Below are positions 12,577 to 23,940 of a stretch of DNA of 64,000 nucleotides, one piece after another. Source of the DNA: Dryas octopetala (taxonomy: Eukaryota > Streptophyta > Magnoliopsida > Rosales > Rosaceae); NCBI GenBank assembly GCA_963921425.1, contig OY992833.1:1490501-1554500 (forward strand), given 5' to 3'. Made by a program: the position numbers and the translations under genes. Below the pieces are notes generated by a model. It was not told where the DNA came from and ran no database searches. It saw only the letters and a list, made by a program, of their open reading frames with translations. Within the stretch, counting starts at the first letter, position 1; the number at the start of each line of letters is the position of its first letter.

Positions 12577-12977
12577 CCTGAATTCACCATAGCAGCATCC
12601 ATCTTGTCGAGCAGAGGTAAGCCTAGACCTTCTTCACACTGCAACACCTTAACACTATCTACGTAATGGGGAGTAGGACCTTTTGTGTATATGATGTGTG
12701 CAAAGGGATCTATGCTTTATATATATATTGACTGAACCTAAGAGTTCGAATCCCATAACCAAACTCATTAGGATATCCTTATTAACTTAGTATACTAATT
12801 CATTGTCCTATAACAACTAGGAATCCCTTTAGCCTTTATAAACCACTAACACTTAATCCATATAAGGCTGCATGGTGTAATCCTTATGAAATTTTCGGTA
12901 TATGCTTGAATATATTGCAAGTTTCCTGCTGCAACTAGGTGACCAAAACCATATTGGAGTTAAAATCAACTCCAACA
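12574..12977 (-). repeat. Copia B 3' LTR, truncated
   Basis: Direct repeat of 15400-15797. The outer end is missing and replaced by element A sequence. Confidence 0.9.
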
Positions 12978-13599
12978 TTCTCCCACTTGGTCAAATAGAT
13001 GCACATGCAGTTTAGCACATCCCTTTAGTGCACAAAGAATTCCATTGAATTATGGTTCCCACAAGTCCCTTGTCAGAAATGAGTTCTTGCACAGAGCTTC
13101 AAAAACTTTTGGATTGAGTATGTTATCCTGAGCTTTAGAAACTAGACATACAAGCACTCATAACCACATGAAACTCCAACAAGACAATGTAAAAACAAAA
13201 TAATGAATGTGTTTCTTGAAGTGTCACTCGAATGCATATAGAAATGCATAATAAAAATTCTACCATATCCTATATTACAAATCTGCCTCATGTCTCTAAA
13301 GAGACAACTATATTTATAATGCAACTTATATTCCTTATATGAAATTGTTATTCAGTAAAATAAAACCAGTCAAAACTGAAACATGCTAACCAAAACTGAA
13401 CATCAATTTCATAAACTTTAAACCAGAAAAAATAACAAGCTGCAATTCCTTAAAATTATCCAAACATCCAAAATAAAACTTTAATTAATACCTAACCAAA
13501 ACAGAACAAAGAAGAAAAATAGCAGAAACAACGATGCTCCCACTAATTCTGCAGATCAAAACTAGAAACCAATCCCATGTTAGCCACATGTTTATGAAA

Positions 13600-14770
13600 T
13601 GAATTAGGAAAGCCTTTGTTAAGTGGGTCTGCAAGCATCATGTCAGTACCAATATGGTCAATCCGAGTATATCCTGACTTGACCTTCTCCCTTACCAACA
13701 AAAATTTCAAATCCAAGTGCTTAGTACTAGCTGACTTCTTGTTGTTCTTGGTGAAATCTACAGCAGCACTATTATCACATTAGATTTGAATAGGCCTTTC
13801 TATGTTTTCTAAAATCCTTATACTGGAAATGAAATTTCTCAACCATACAGCTTGAATGGTAGCTTCATAACATGCAATAAACTCAGCATGCATGGTTGAA
13901 GATGCCACTGTAGACTGCTTAACACTTTTCCATGAGACTACCCCTCCTGCAAATAGAAAAACATGACTGCTAGTGGACTTTTTAGAGTCTGGACATCCGA
14001 CAAAGTCAGAGTCAGTGTATCCAATCAACTCTAATACATTGCTCTTTTTATAACACAACTTGTAATCCTTAGTTCTTTGCAAGTATCTCATTACTTTCTT
14101 AGCTGCCACCCAATGAGCCATCCTCGGATTTGATTGAAACCTTCCAAGGACAGAAATGGAAAAAGCTATATCTGGCCTTGTGCAGACTTGAGCGTACATT
14201 AAACTTCCCACAAGTGAAGCATAGGGTCTTGACTACATTTCTAGCTTATCTTGGTCAGTAATTGGAGCTTGTTTCTTACTTAATTTGTCACCCTTTCCTA
14301 AAGGCAAATTTGTACCAGTGCAAAAGCTCATATTAAATCTTTTTAGTACCCTATCTATATAGCCTTTTTGAGATAAACCTAGTATCCCTTTCTCCCTATC
14401 TCGAGTAATTGATCTCTATGCCTAACACATATGCAGCCTCTCCCATGTCCTTCATATCAAAACTTTTAGATAGGAAAGTTTTAGTGTGATTCAGCATAGT
14501 CAAATTAGTACTAGATAGCAGAATGTCATATACATATAATATTAAAATCACAAAATGTCTCCCACTGACCTTAACATAGATACACTCATCCACTTGGTTC
14601 TCAAAGAAACCAAAAGATTGAATCACTTCATCAAATTTAAGGTACCACTGCCTTGATGCTTGTTTCAAACCATAGATTGACTTCTTGAGTTTGCAAACTA
14701 AACTTTCTCTCCCTTCTTGAATGAAACCCTCTGGTTGTTTCATATAAATCTCTTTATGTAAATTCATCAT
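13600..14770 (-). pseudogene. Copia reverse transcriptase and RNase H remnant
   Basis: 14770-14396 encodes the RT core (MKQPEGF, CKLKKSIYGLKQASRQWY, LILYVYDILL). The catalytic motif that is normally YVDD reads YVYD here, so one active-site Asp is lost. 14211-13780 encodes the connection and RNase H part (GSLMYAQVCTRPDIA, GYTDSDFVG, KKSTSSHVFLF, TMHAEFIA), with a continuation (NSAAVDFTKNNKK, KHLDLKF) past a stop at 13780. Breaks include a frameshift near 14396, a stop at 14233-14235 (Lys position) and the stop at 13780-13782. It cannot encode active polymerase. Confidence 0.88.
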
Positions 14771-15367
14771 CTATGCCAGCCATCATCACACTGACCACAG
14801 TGAAACAATTATCGATCACTTATGAGCAGATAAGTGTTTCACCTGTCATGTGTTGATCATGCAATTTAATCAATAAATTGTTGTTTTAGAAGATTTCTTG
14901 AGTTAATTAGGCTGCGAGTTTCTTGCTTAATTAATCCAAGAACCCTCCAAAACTTGATCATGTCTTTTGCAGATAATTTGACAGTAAACTTTAAGGTCAA
15001 AATTTATCTAACATGCATTTATATATATATATATATATAAACATGCATGCAGATATAAGATAATAAGATAGGGTCAATTAATTTCCAAAGATTTTGATTT
15101 TAGGATTTATTACTTGTAACACAAAGAACCATAGTGTTCAAAAATCCCAAAACCAAAAAACAAACATAATAATCTTGCTGCATAAAAACTGTTAGTACAA
15201 AAAAATATGACTTTCATGGCAATACAGATTTACACAGAGATATTTGATTTCAAGAATCATGCATATAGTGATTTTTAACATAAAATTCCCCACAGATTTC
15301 CACAAACAATCAGATTATTGATTTTACTTAATGTTTCTGAACATACAAACCATACTCTGATACCACA

Positions 15368-15797
15368 TGTTGATTAGAGGTTTGTATGAATGGAACACTA
15401 ACCTGAATTCACCATAGCAGCATCCATTTTGTCGAGTAAAGGTAAGCCTAGACCTTCTTCACACTGCAACACCTTAACACTATCAACGTAATGGGGAGTA
15501 GGACCTTTTGTGTATATGCTATGTGCAAAGGGATCTATGCTTTATATATATATTGACTGATCCTAAGAGTTCGAATCCCATAACCAAACTCATTAGGATA
15601 TCCTTATTAACTTAGTATACTAATTCATTGTCCTATAATAACTAGGAATCCCTTTAGCCTCTATAACCACTAACACATAATCCATATAAGGTTGCAAGGT
15701 GTAATCCTTATGAAATTCTCGGTATATGCTTGAACTGCAAGTTTCCTGCTGCAACTAGGTGACCAAAACCATATTGGAGTTGAAATCGACTCCAACA
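15368..15797 (-). repeat. Copia B 5' LTR, complete
   Basis: 430-bp LTR with TG...CA ends on either strand. Its inner neighbour on the minus strand is the primer site at 15365-15355. Confidence 0.9.
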
Positions 15798-16290
15798 ACA
15801 CAATCTTAATTCTAGAAAGCCTATCATGGAAGCAAAGCAATCCCTCCAACCAGTCTATGGTCCTAAGCACTTGGCTAGCCTTTTTACATACATGGTAATC
15901 CAAATATATCTTCTCCATGTCTGAGCCAACTTTGAATGGCTCCTTATTCCCAAATAGAAGAGTTTCTCACAGAGAATTATGAAACCTATAACAAGACTCT
16001 TTATTGATCACCATCTTTAGAAATTGAGAAGCAACATCAGTTATTGTAACTTCTGTAGGGGCACAAGTAAGAATCCTACGATTCATAGTTCGTGATTGGT
16101 TAAAAAGCAGAACAATTGTTTTAGTTTTTCATGTCCCAGGTAAACCTCCTATAAGTTCTACAGTAGACTTGGTAGCCCAATTCATCATTTGAAGGTAGGA
16201 CAAAACAACTCCAATTTGGGATGCATCCAGTTCTAGTAATAACTTCATAACCGACCTTTATCGAAGAAACTCTGAACAGCCTGCTTTTTC
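15798..16290 (-). pseudogene. SEN1-like helicase remnant with Walker A region
   Basis: The minus strand reads GGLPGT-stop-KTKTIVLLF, then RRILTCAPTEVTITDVASQF, and further on ETLLFGNKEPFKVGSDMEKI and YLDYHVCKKASQ. This is the ATP-binding region of a plant SEN1/MAGATAMA3-like superfamily 1 helicase. The Walker A glycine before KT is replaced by a TGA stop at 16129-16131, and another frame break lies near 15970. The copia B LTR at 15797 truncates the exon. The fragment belongs to the same minus-strand gene as those at 21508-21960, 11095-11324 and 9590-10805. Confidence 0.72.
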
Positions 16291-16929
16291 ATATAATAAT
16301 TGTTCTCAGTCTGTAAGGATATGATTTTAAGTTAGTCTCAACAATAAATGAGAATGATGGGGCATGGAATATAATTAGATGAGAGATATGAAGAAATCTA
16401 GGCATCCATCCCAAAACCAATTGACAATGAGAGAAGTAGCCCAAACCCTTTATAAGCCATTAGCAAGGCCCTCACATTTTCAATGTGAGATTTTTCTCAA
16501 CACGCCCCCGCACGTGTGGCGTCATTTAAGCCTAACACGTGAACAATTTAATTGGGTGACGTGGGAGCACGTGTGGCCATTAGGCACATCACGTGGATAA
16601 CCTGCCCTGATACCATGAAGGAATCTAGGCATCCATCCCAAAACCAATTGACAGTGAGAGGAGTAGCCCAAACCCTTACACTACAAGAAAAAGATATTTG
16701 GGCGACGAAACTTTGGGAGACGAACTCAAATTTGTTGCCCAAATAGGTTTTGGGTGACAGAATCTAACATTTGTCGCCTAAACCAATAAAGGTTTGGGCG
16801 ACCAATATTTTCGTCGCCCAAACTCACTTTGGGCGACGAATATGGTGTTCATCGCCTAAAGCACCTTTGGGCGACGAATATAGTGTTCGTCGCCTAAAAT
16901 TACGGGCCAAAATGCTCTTGGACCATACT

Positions 16930-18530
16930 TTGGGCGACGAATATGCAAATTCCTCCCCCAAAGTCACTTTAGGAGACGAATCTATAGATTCCTCGCCCAA
17001 AGTCCAGTTCATTTTTTATGTGCATTTATATTTAGGTATAAGAATACGATGCAATTGTGTTTTCAACGATCCAAACTGTTCATTTTTTAGTTCCCTACTC
17101 AAAGATCATCCCTGCAAAAATTTAGCTCAATCGAAAATGTAGAAGTTAGGTAACGGTAGTCGAATTGATGAACGATCGTGGGTTTTCTAATGATAATTCA
17201 ATGGCTAGCTGAATTCCGATTTGGCCGATTTTTTGCAGAGATGATCTTTGAGTATGAACATAGGAAATAAACGGCCCCGATTGTTGAAATCACGTTGTGG
17301 TCTTCACAATTATTAAAACAACAAGGTTTCAATGAAAGAGTTAATAGAATTATATTCTTCAAGTGTTGAAACTGTTCATTTATATGTAGATGGGCATATC
17401 TTGATCGTGTTTTCAACAATCCCAACCGTTCATTTTTTAGTTCCTTACTCAAAGATTATCCCTGCAAAAATTTAGCTTAATCGGAGATGTAGAAGTTAGG
17501 TAACGGTGAAATTATTTTATATTTGTATATATTTAAAATTATAAATATAATTTAGTAATTAAGTTGAAATTTAGAATCCTATTGTATATTGTTAAGAATA
17601 CAATCTTATTATAATAATTTATTATATATATTTAAATACTAAATATAAATTATAAATTTGCAAAAAATGGTATTAATTAGGATCATACTTTGGGCGACGA
17701 AATTATTCCTCGCCTAAAGTGACTTTGGGCAAGGAATCTATATATTCTTCACCCAAAGTCACTTTGGGAGACGAATCTAGATTCTTCGCCCAAAGTCTAG
17801 TTCTTTTTTTATGTGCATTTATATTTAGGTATAAGAATACGATGCGATCGTGTTTTTAACGATCTGAACTGTTCATTTTTTAGATCCCTACTCAAAAATC
17901 ATCTCTGCAAAAATTTAGCTCAATCGAAGATATAGAAGTTAGGTAACGGTGGTCGAATTAATTAACGATCGTGGTTTTTATAATGATAATTCAATAGCTA
18001 GTTGAATTCCGATTTGGACAAATTTTTGCAGAAATGATCTTTGAGTATGAACATAGAAATGAACTTTTTTGATCGTTGAAATCACGTTGTGGTCTTCACA
18101 ATTATTGAAATAACAAGGTTTCAATGAAAGAATTGATAAAATTATACTCTTCAACTGTCGAAACCGTTCATTTATATGTAGATGATTACATCTCGATGTG
18201 TTTTCAACGATCTGAACCGTTCATTTTTTAGTTCCCCACCCAAAGATCATTCATGCAAAAAATTAGCTTAATCGGAGATGTAGAAGTTAGATAACAGTGA
18301 AATTATTTTATATTTGTATATATTTAAAATTATAAATATAATTTAGTAATTAAGTTAAAATTTAGAATCCTATTGTCTATAATTAAGTATACAATCTTAT
18401 TATAATGATTTATTATATATATATTTTAAATACTAAATATAAATTATAAATTTGCAAAAAATGGTATTAGGGCCATATATACTTTGGGCGACGAATCTAT
18501 AGATTCCTCGCCCAAAGTCTAGTTTATTTT
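16930..18530. repeat. 793-bp tandem duplication inside CACTA 1
   Basis: The segment from about 17011 (ATTTTTTATGTGCATTTATA) to 17690 recurs at about 17804-18490, offset by about 793 bp, and the start of a third unit is seen near 18525. Each unit itself holds two copies, about 355 bp apart, of a stretch with GTTCATTTTTTAGTTCC and AGAAGTTAGGTAACGGT. The units end in the GGGCGACGAA subterminal motif, so expansion enlarged the subterminal region. Confidence 0.85.
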
Positions 18531-19270
18531 TTATGTGCGAATTTTACTCAAAAAATTGGCAGGGTTAACTCGCGCAAAAAATTTCACACACTGAGGCGAC
18601 GAAGCTGATTTCGTCGCCCAAAGGGAGTTTAGGCGACGAAATAGAACATTCTGTCACCTAAACTCCCTTTGGACGACGAAATCAGCTTCGTCGCCTAAAG
18701 TCTTTTCGATAAACACTCCCCAGATCTGCTTTTCTTCTTCTTTATTTATTTTTTTTCCTTCTCTACCCTGCTATGTCTTCTTCCTCTCCCCTGCTTCAAC
18801 CCAGGCCCAACCATCCATCTCCCTCCCCGACTGCCGCCCTCCCCACCGAAATCCAACCCAGCTCCTCCTATTTCTCTCTCCCAGAAACCCATCCCCACCC
18901 CCTCCTCTTTCTGTCTCCCCGAAACCCACCCCCACCCCCATCGAAACCCTCCCTGGCCTTATCTTTCTCTCTCCCCTCTCCCTTCCGCCTCTCTCGATTC
19001 CCCACCAGCAAGCCCTACCCCGACCAGCAACCCCACCGGAACCCACCTGCAGCAAACCCACCCGATTGTGGGTTTTCTATTTTTTTTTTTTATTTGTGGG
19101 TTTTTCTGTTTTTTTTTATATTTTAATTTATGGTTTTCTTTCTCTCTCAGTTGTCACTTTGTATGTGGTGTTTTTGCTAACTTTATGATGTTCTCTTACA
19201 TCTTTGGTTTATTTATTTTGATTATTTAACAAGCTATCTTTTGATCTAAATTGTGCTTCTCTTATTGCAG

Positions 19271-19606
19271 CAAATCCAATTCATTCTCTTACTGAGTTTG
19301 AAGCCCAATTGCAGATCCTCGCGTTGCTAGACAATGTATAATCCTTGACTAGTATGTTATTTTCCTTTATTTGTTAAAGATATTGGTTGGTGAACTTGTA
19401 TATGTAAATGTCTAAAGTACTGCATCCTTTGCTTCTGTTTAGGCAATCTTTACAGTTGGCTATAAAGCTGTCCCGCATATTCACACTATTGTTGAAGAAT
19501 GAGATTGTTGAGCTGCTAGAGGAAATTGATCCGATGATAAAGAAAGCTAAGAAGAAAAAAGCCTCTTTATGTGAAGAATGGTGCTGTTATTAAATGCCTG
19601 ATTCAG
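19271..19606 (+). pseudogene. Captured fragment of release factor eRF3 gene
   Basis: Two exon-like pieces with conserved splice sites. 19271-19335 reads NPIHSLTEFEAQLQILALLDN and is followed by GT. 19443-19606 (after AG) reads AIFTVGYKAVPHIHTIVEE, then EIVELLEEIDPMIKKAKKKK, then PLYVKNGAVIKCLIQ, and is followed by GT. This matches the beta-barrel domain of eukaryotic peptide chain release factor GTP-binding subunit eRF3 (EF1A-like superfamily), where the normal text has the EECEIVELL and KKPLFVKNGA type motifs. A one-base deletion after 19500 and a further frame change near 19561 break it. The GTPase domain is absent. It sits inside CACTA transposon 1 and keeps its intron, so it was captured at the DNA level. 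Confidence 0.8.
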
Positions 19607-20092
19607 GTTTGTATCATGATTGTTGCAAATATATCGTAGAGATAAGATTACATCCTTTTAAATATTGTGACACCTGCAGTAATTTTTTATAGTCATATCT
19701 TCTTTGTTGCTAATGATCACTGGATCTATTCAGTAGGTCAACTGTGAAAACTTTTCCCATAAAATTTCATCTTGTATTATTCACCGTAAAGTATGATCAT
19801 GCATTCTTTGAATGCTCAAAGATTAATTGTTTTCAGCTTCATTTGGTGTAACAAGATGATAGGTCAATTCTAGAAAGTTTGAACTTTTCCTCAATATGAT
19901 CATTGTTTAGTGAATTGGTTATAGTTTCTGTGTTTTACAGTGGTGAATGAATCAAATGCATAAAAATTTATTGGTTGTGATGCGTGGTCAATATCTTGGA
20001 ACAACCATTCCTGATTTTGATAATCTTTTGTTTGATGGTTTAGACTGTAAGATCAATCTCAGTATTGGGGTTGAAACCACTCTTATAGTTAT

Positions 20093-20093
<1 letters not shown>

Positions 20094-20137
<44 letters not shown>
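20094..20137. repeat. (CA)n microsatellite inside CACTA 1
   Basis: About 22 CA units. Confidence 0.95.
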
Positions 20138-20142
<5 letters not shown>

Positions 20143-21507
20143 CTATATATGTATCAGGATATTTAATGAATTAAACATACTTGTTCTACAAAGACATATA
20201 TGCAGTTGGAAACTAAAAGATCAAAGGAGCAAAGAAATTAAGTTGATGAAACTGGAGAGGCAGAGAGGTTCAGAGATAACATCGTGATTATGTAACAATG
20301 ACATCCCTCTGCATATGGAGAAGATGATCATGACATGTGTACTACACGAACTTTAAGCAAACAAAGATGTCAATATTGGACCGACCTCGCTCATTGGTCA
20401 AAGCGGTTGTATAAATTTATTTATACATTTTGCTATTTATAAATTTTGTTAATATATAAATTTATTAATACATTTTTGTTATATAGTTTTTGGGATAAAA
20501 AAAAATTAAAATTAAAAAAAAAAAAAAAAACCTTAGGTGACAAATTGGTTTCGTCTCCCAAGGTCCCTTTGGGCGAGGAACTACAATTTTCGTCGCCCAA
20601 AGTATTTTAAAAAATAAAAGATAAAAAACCTTAGGTGACGAAATTTTTGTCGCCCAAAGTAACATTGGGTGACGAATTAAAATATCGTCGCCTAAAGTCG
20701 TTTTGGAAGACTAATTTGGTTCGTCTCCTGAGGTGACTTTGGGCGGCTAACCACATTTTCGTCCCCCAAAGTATTTTTGGACGACGAACAATTCCGTCGC
20801 CTAAACATACTTTGGGCGACGAACTTATGGTTCGTCGCCCAAAGTCACCTCAGGAGACGAACCAAATTCGTCTCCCCAGGTAGCTTTGGGCGACAAAAAT
20901 GATACGGTCGTCGCCCAAAGTCTTGGGCGTCATGGTTTGGGCAACCAAAGTCTCGACGAACTGATTTTGTCGCCTAAAATCTTGGGCGACGAATCAGTTC
21001 GTCGCCCAAAGTGTTTTTTCTTGTAGTGTTATAAGCCATTAGCAAGACCCTCAAATTTTCAATGTGAGATTTCTCTCAACAAGAGAGAGTGAGAGAGCTA
21101 GAGAGTTCATGAAGCTTACGAATGAATTAGTGCATAGAAATACCTAGATATATATAATGTTTGGATTTTTGTGCATGTGCAACGCTTTGTTGGGGCAAAA
21201 CAGAATCGTAGTAGGAAAATTATGAGGTTTGTACGAGGGAAAATGCATCAAATGACTTTTCATTCATGAAGAAGAGCAATACAAAAGGATGAAGTTTTTC
21301 TTCTTGCTGCAGAGCTGCTGCTCTTGCAGAGTTCTGAGCGTTTTTCTTAGTTCAAGAATGCTACAGACAACCTCCTATTTTATACTAGGAAAGCAGACTT
21401 CTAGAGAAATTTTTCTGGACTTGTTCCCAGACATTGGAATTCTAAAAAGCCTCTCTGACATACAGTTGTTCTAGTATACAAAACACTTAATGCTACTTCT
21501 TAAAATA

Positions 21508-21960
21508 TTACGAATTAACTTCTAACACGCTTCCCATGTACATTCTTTTGTTAGGGGTGATATTCACCATAAAAAGTGATGCCTGAATGGTGTTGTTGAC
21601 TTCAAAGTTTTTGGGTGCCTTGACTTTCAAATAAAGAGAAGTGCTATCATCTTCATTCTTATTTTTTGAAACATTAGTGACTGCTACAAAGGCACATAAC
21701 CTTCCTACCCTTTGTAAATCAGAAACAGTTAAAAGAAAAATCCTCGGGCAAAGGTTTGTATGTTTGCTTGTCACAACCACTTAAATTGGAACTTTTCCAG
21801 TAGTTAACCTTTATATCATAGAGCTTAACAGGTCCGTCAGACTTTCTTTCTTCACAAGACACCACTTTCGCAAATGGTGCTTAATTGGTACATTATTTCC
21901 ATACTTGAATGCACTTGTGCTCGAGTTTTGTGAACTGACTCGAAATAGTGTTGAACACTG
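21508..21960 (-). pseudogene. SEN1-like helicase remnant, N-terminal part
   Basis: The minus strand gives APFAKVVSCEERKSDGPVKL, YDIKVNYWK and YKPLPEDF, then, after a frame change, TVSDLQRVGRLCAFVAVTNV, EDDSTSLYLKVKAPKNFEVN and SLFMVNITPNKR. This is the conserved N-terminal region of plant SEN1/MAGATAMA3-type helicases (the motif set P-YDV-VDYW, YK-LPGD, TVSDLQR-GR-W). Frameshifts separate the pieces. It lies upstream, in minus-strand order, of the Walker A remnant at 15798-16290, with the TRIM/CACTA nest between them. Confidence 0.7.
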
Positions 21961-23940
21961 AAATGAAAGAGGAATCATTTCCACCTAGCAAATAAAGTTT
22001 AGGAATAAGTATTAATTGTGAGAAGGAGAAGCAAGTAGTATTCTAAGATAAATTAAAGCTATAGAGATAACATTTCATTTGAAGATGATAACAACTCAAA
22101 TAGTTTGTATTCAAAGTCCTTAATTAGAAAAGCATATTAATCACACTACTACAAAATTGTCGATATTTATCAGTTGTGGACTGATATCTAATTGGGTAGC
22201 CATCCGATATAGCGAGTCGTGATATCTAATGTTCATATTTTAGATATAAGTTTTAAACTGATTTGTAAACATTGTTTATATATCCTTTTTTTTTTTTTCA
22301 ACCTGATGTCCTAAATACAAAATGAATATTCGATTTGATATTATTTCTGACATCTGTAAAATCTGAGTATCAATAGTTCTGGTCAATAGATATCGTATTT
22401 GATACTAATACTGACCTATAACCCAGTATCAATATCAGGTTTGAGGTAGAGTATGATATAAAACCATGGTATTAATATTAGATCTATGGTAGAATCTAAT
22501 ATACATAATCTTGATATCAATATCAAGTATGGAATAGATCCTGACATCTAAACATTGTTTTTATATCAGATCTGAGAAAGAATCTGATATCAAAGCGTTA
22601 TAAAATATCAATTATTAGTCCAAAACTGATATCGTTTAGTATGTCGGTTTCACAAAAACAATTGGAATACAATTTGCTATAGCAGTTTTTTTTCACCTAA
22701 AAAAGGATATCAATACATAAATTTGAGCATGTACATAAATTTGGCCATAAATTTGTGCAGCCATAAAATCTTCCATTCTTATTCCATATATTTCAATAAT
22801 CACCAATAACAATATTCAAAGCTGCCTACAAATATCCAACAAGGTAACCATATATATATTTTTTGTTTTGTAGAGGTCTAAACATACCACCAGCCTAATA
22901 ACTAAGGCAATATTGTCTAAACCCTGCATGTTAAGACCTTTACAAAACCAAAACAAGTTGTAATTAATGTACCAAACGCTGCCCACATGTACAAAATAGC
23001 ATGGCAGCACCTAGCCTAATTAATCTGCAAATCAACACTATGTCTAGCTAGCTAGCTAGTTCTATCTTCAATTCTGCCATCCTTTACAAAATATTCATGG
23101 CAACATGTATGATCTAATTAAAAGCACCAAATCTTCAATCTTCTTCCATGCTTTACAAAAAATGAGCATGCACGACAGCTTTCTTCTATCCACAAAAAAG
23201 GCAAAACGCACACTACCTACTAGTCGGTCTAAAGATAATTGTTCAGAAAATCTCCCCATTCCACACGCACCTCATCTATTTGATCTTGTGTGTATCCGCT
23301 TCACTTGGTCTTCATATTGGACCACTGAAAACATCAAAGAAACATATATTCTTAAATTTAATCACAAATTCATTGATCTCATAAGTTCTATATACTGAAT
23401 ACATGCATGCCTTATTAATCTCAATTTTCAACTAAACATGCATATGCATAAAGAATAAAAACAAGTCAGAGTAGTTGAATGAAACTACACAGCACTACAA
23501 AATGAGTTGCTGCCTAACAACCCTCCTATTTCCCTGCTTCATGCATATGTGTGCTTTTAAGAAAATTGCTTATCCTTGCAAAGAGACCACACTATAAGAA
23601 AAGCACCAAATCCTTGTCCCTGTAGCTGCAACCCTGTTTCAAATTAAAAATATATAGTAATCATATGACACAAAGCACCAGAGGTTCTCTACTCGAACTC
23701 TCACATTTCAAATCTCTCTCTCTCAAACATCAAAGATACAGTTTCTTCAAGTTGAATTTAGTCAAAAATTTGGGCATGCATGCAGTACGTATACATTTTT
23801 TATTGAACCACTTAAAGGACAAAAGGCATATCAGATTATTCAATTGCATATATTACAAACCATACTTTAAGTATTCAATTCAAATGCATGAACAACACAA
23901 ACGCAATACAATCTTGGGCCAGATATGTTTTTGATCTATT

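Larger units (their letters stand above)
12574..15797 (-). mobile_element. Deleted Ty1/copia element B, reverse orientation
   Basis: Two long direct repeats, 12574-12977 and 15368-15797, are the LTRs. The right one is complete (430 bp, plus-strand ends TGTTGATT...CCAACA). The left one lacks about the first 30 bases and abuts element A. Read on the minus strand, TGGTATCAGAG at 15365-15355 is the primer site two bases inside the 5' LTR, and CCAAGTGGGAGAA at 12990-12978 is the polypurine tract beside the 3' LTR. Only about 2.4 kb of internal sequence remains. It carries RT and RNase H remnants, while gag, protease and integrase are missing. The right flank is the helicase remnant. Confidence 0.88.
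16679..21028. mobile_element. Non-autonomous CACTA (En/Spm) transposon 1
   Basis: It starts CACTACAAGAAAAA and ends with the exact reverse complement TTTTTCTTGTAGTG. Both flanks are TTA (16676-16678 and 21029-21031), the 3-bp duplication of CACTA elements. Both subterminal regions are packed with direct and inverted copies of TTTGGGCGACGAA and variants (more than twenty by eye), the expected layout of transposase-binding subterminal repeats. No transposase coding sequence is visible. The inside holds a roughly 793-bp tandem duplication, a proline/serine-rich frame (18773-19126) of doubtful coding value, and a captured eRF3 gene piece. Confidence 0.95.
16389..21081 (-). mobile_element. TRIM copy 2, split by a CACTA transposon
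   Basis: In reverse orientation. The left LTR is 16389-16502 (114 bp, starts TGAAGAAATC, ends TCTCAACA). The internal part starts with the purine-tract complement CGCCCCCGCA, and the Met-tRNA primer site is reversed at 16606-16615 (CTGATACCA). The right LTR starts at 16616 and is interrupted at 16678 by the 4,350-bp CACTA element. It resumes at 21029/21032 and ends TCTCAACA at 21081. Flanks are AGATA (16384-16388) and AGAGA (21082-21086), a 5-bp duplication with one change. The internal domain closely resembles that of TRIM copy 1, so they belong to one family. The LTRs have diverged more than in copy 1. Confidence 0.92.

Noticed and set aside
11897..12592. 231-codon plus-strand frame, Leu/Val-rich
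   Set aside because: It is the +2 shadow of the copia gag frame, which carries the recognisable residues.
12738..12760. GTTCGAATCCC, resembling a tRNA T-arm
   Set aside because: It occurs in both copia B LTRs (also near 15570), so it is part of the LTR and not a tRNA gene.
18771..19126. Overlapping Gly/Arg-rich and Pro/Ser-rich frames on both strands inside CACTA 1
   Set aside because: Low-complexity C/T-rich sequence without a domain. It could be a captured leader but is not supported as a gene.
16689..21010. Regularly spaced GGGCGACGAA repeats considered as a CRISPR-like array
   Set aside because: Spacing is irregular, repeats are in both orientations and they lie in the subterminal zones of a plant CACTA transposon.
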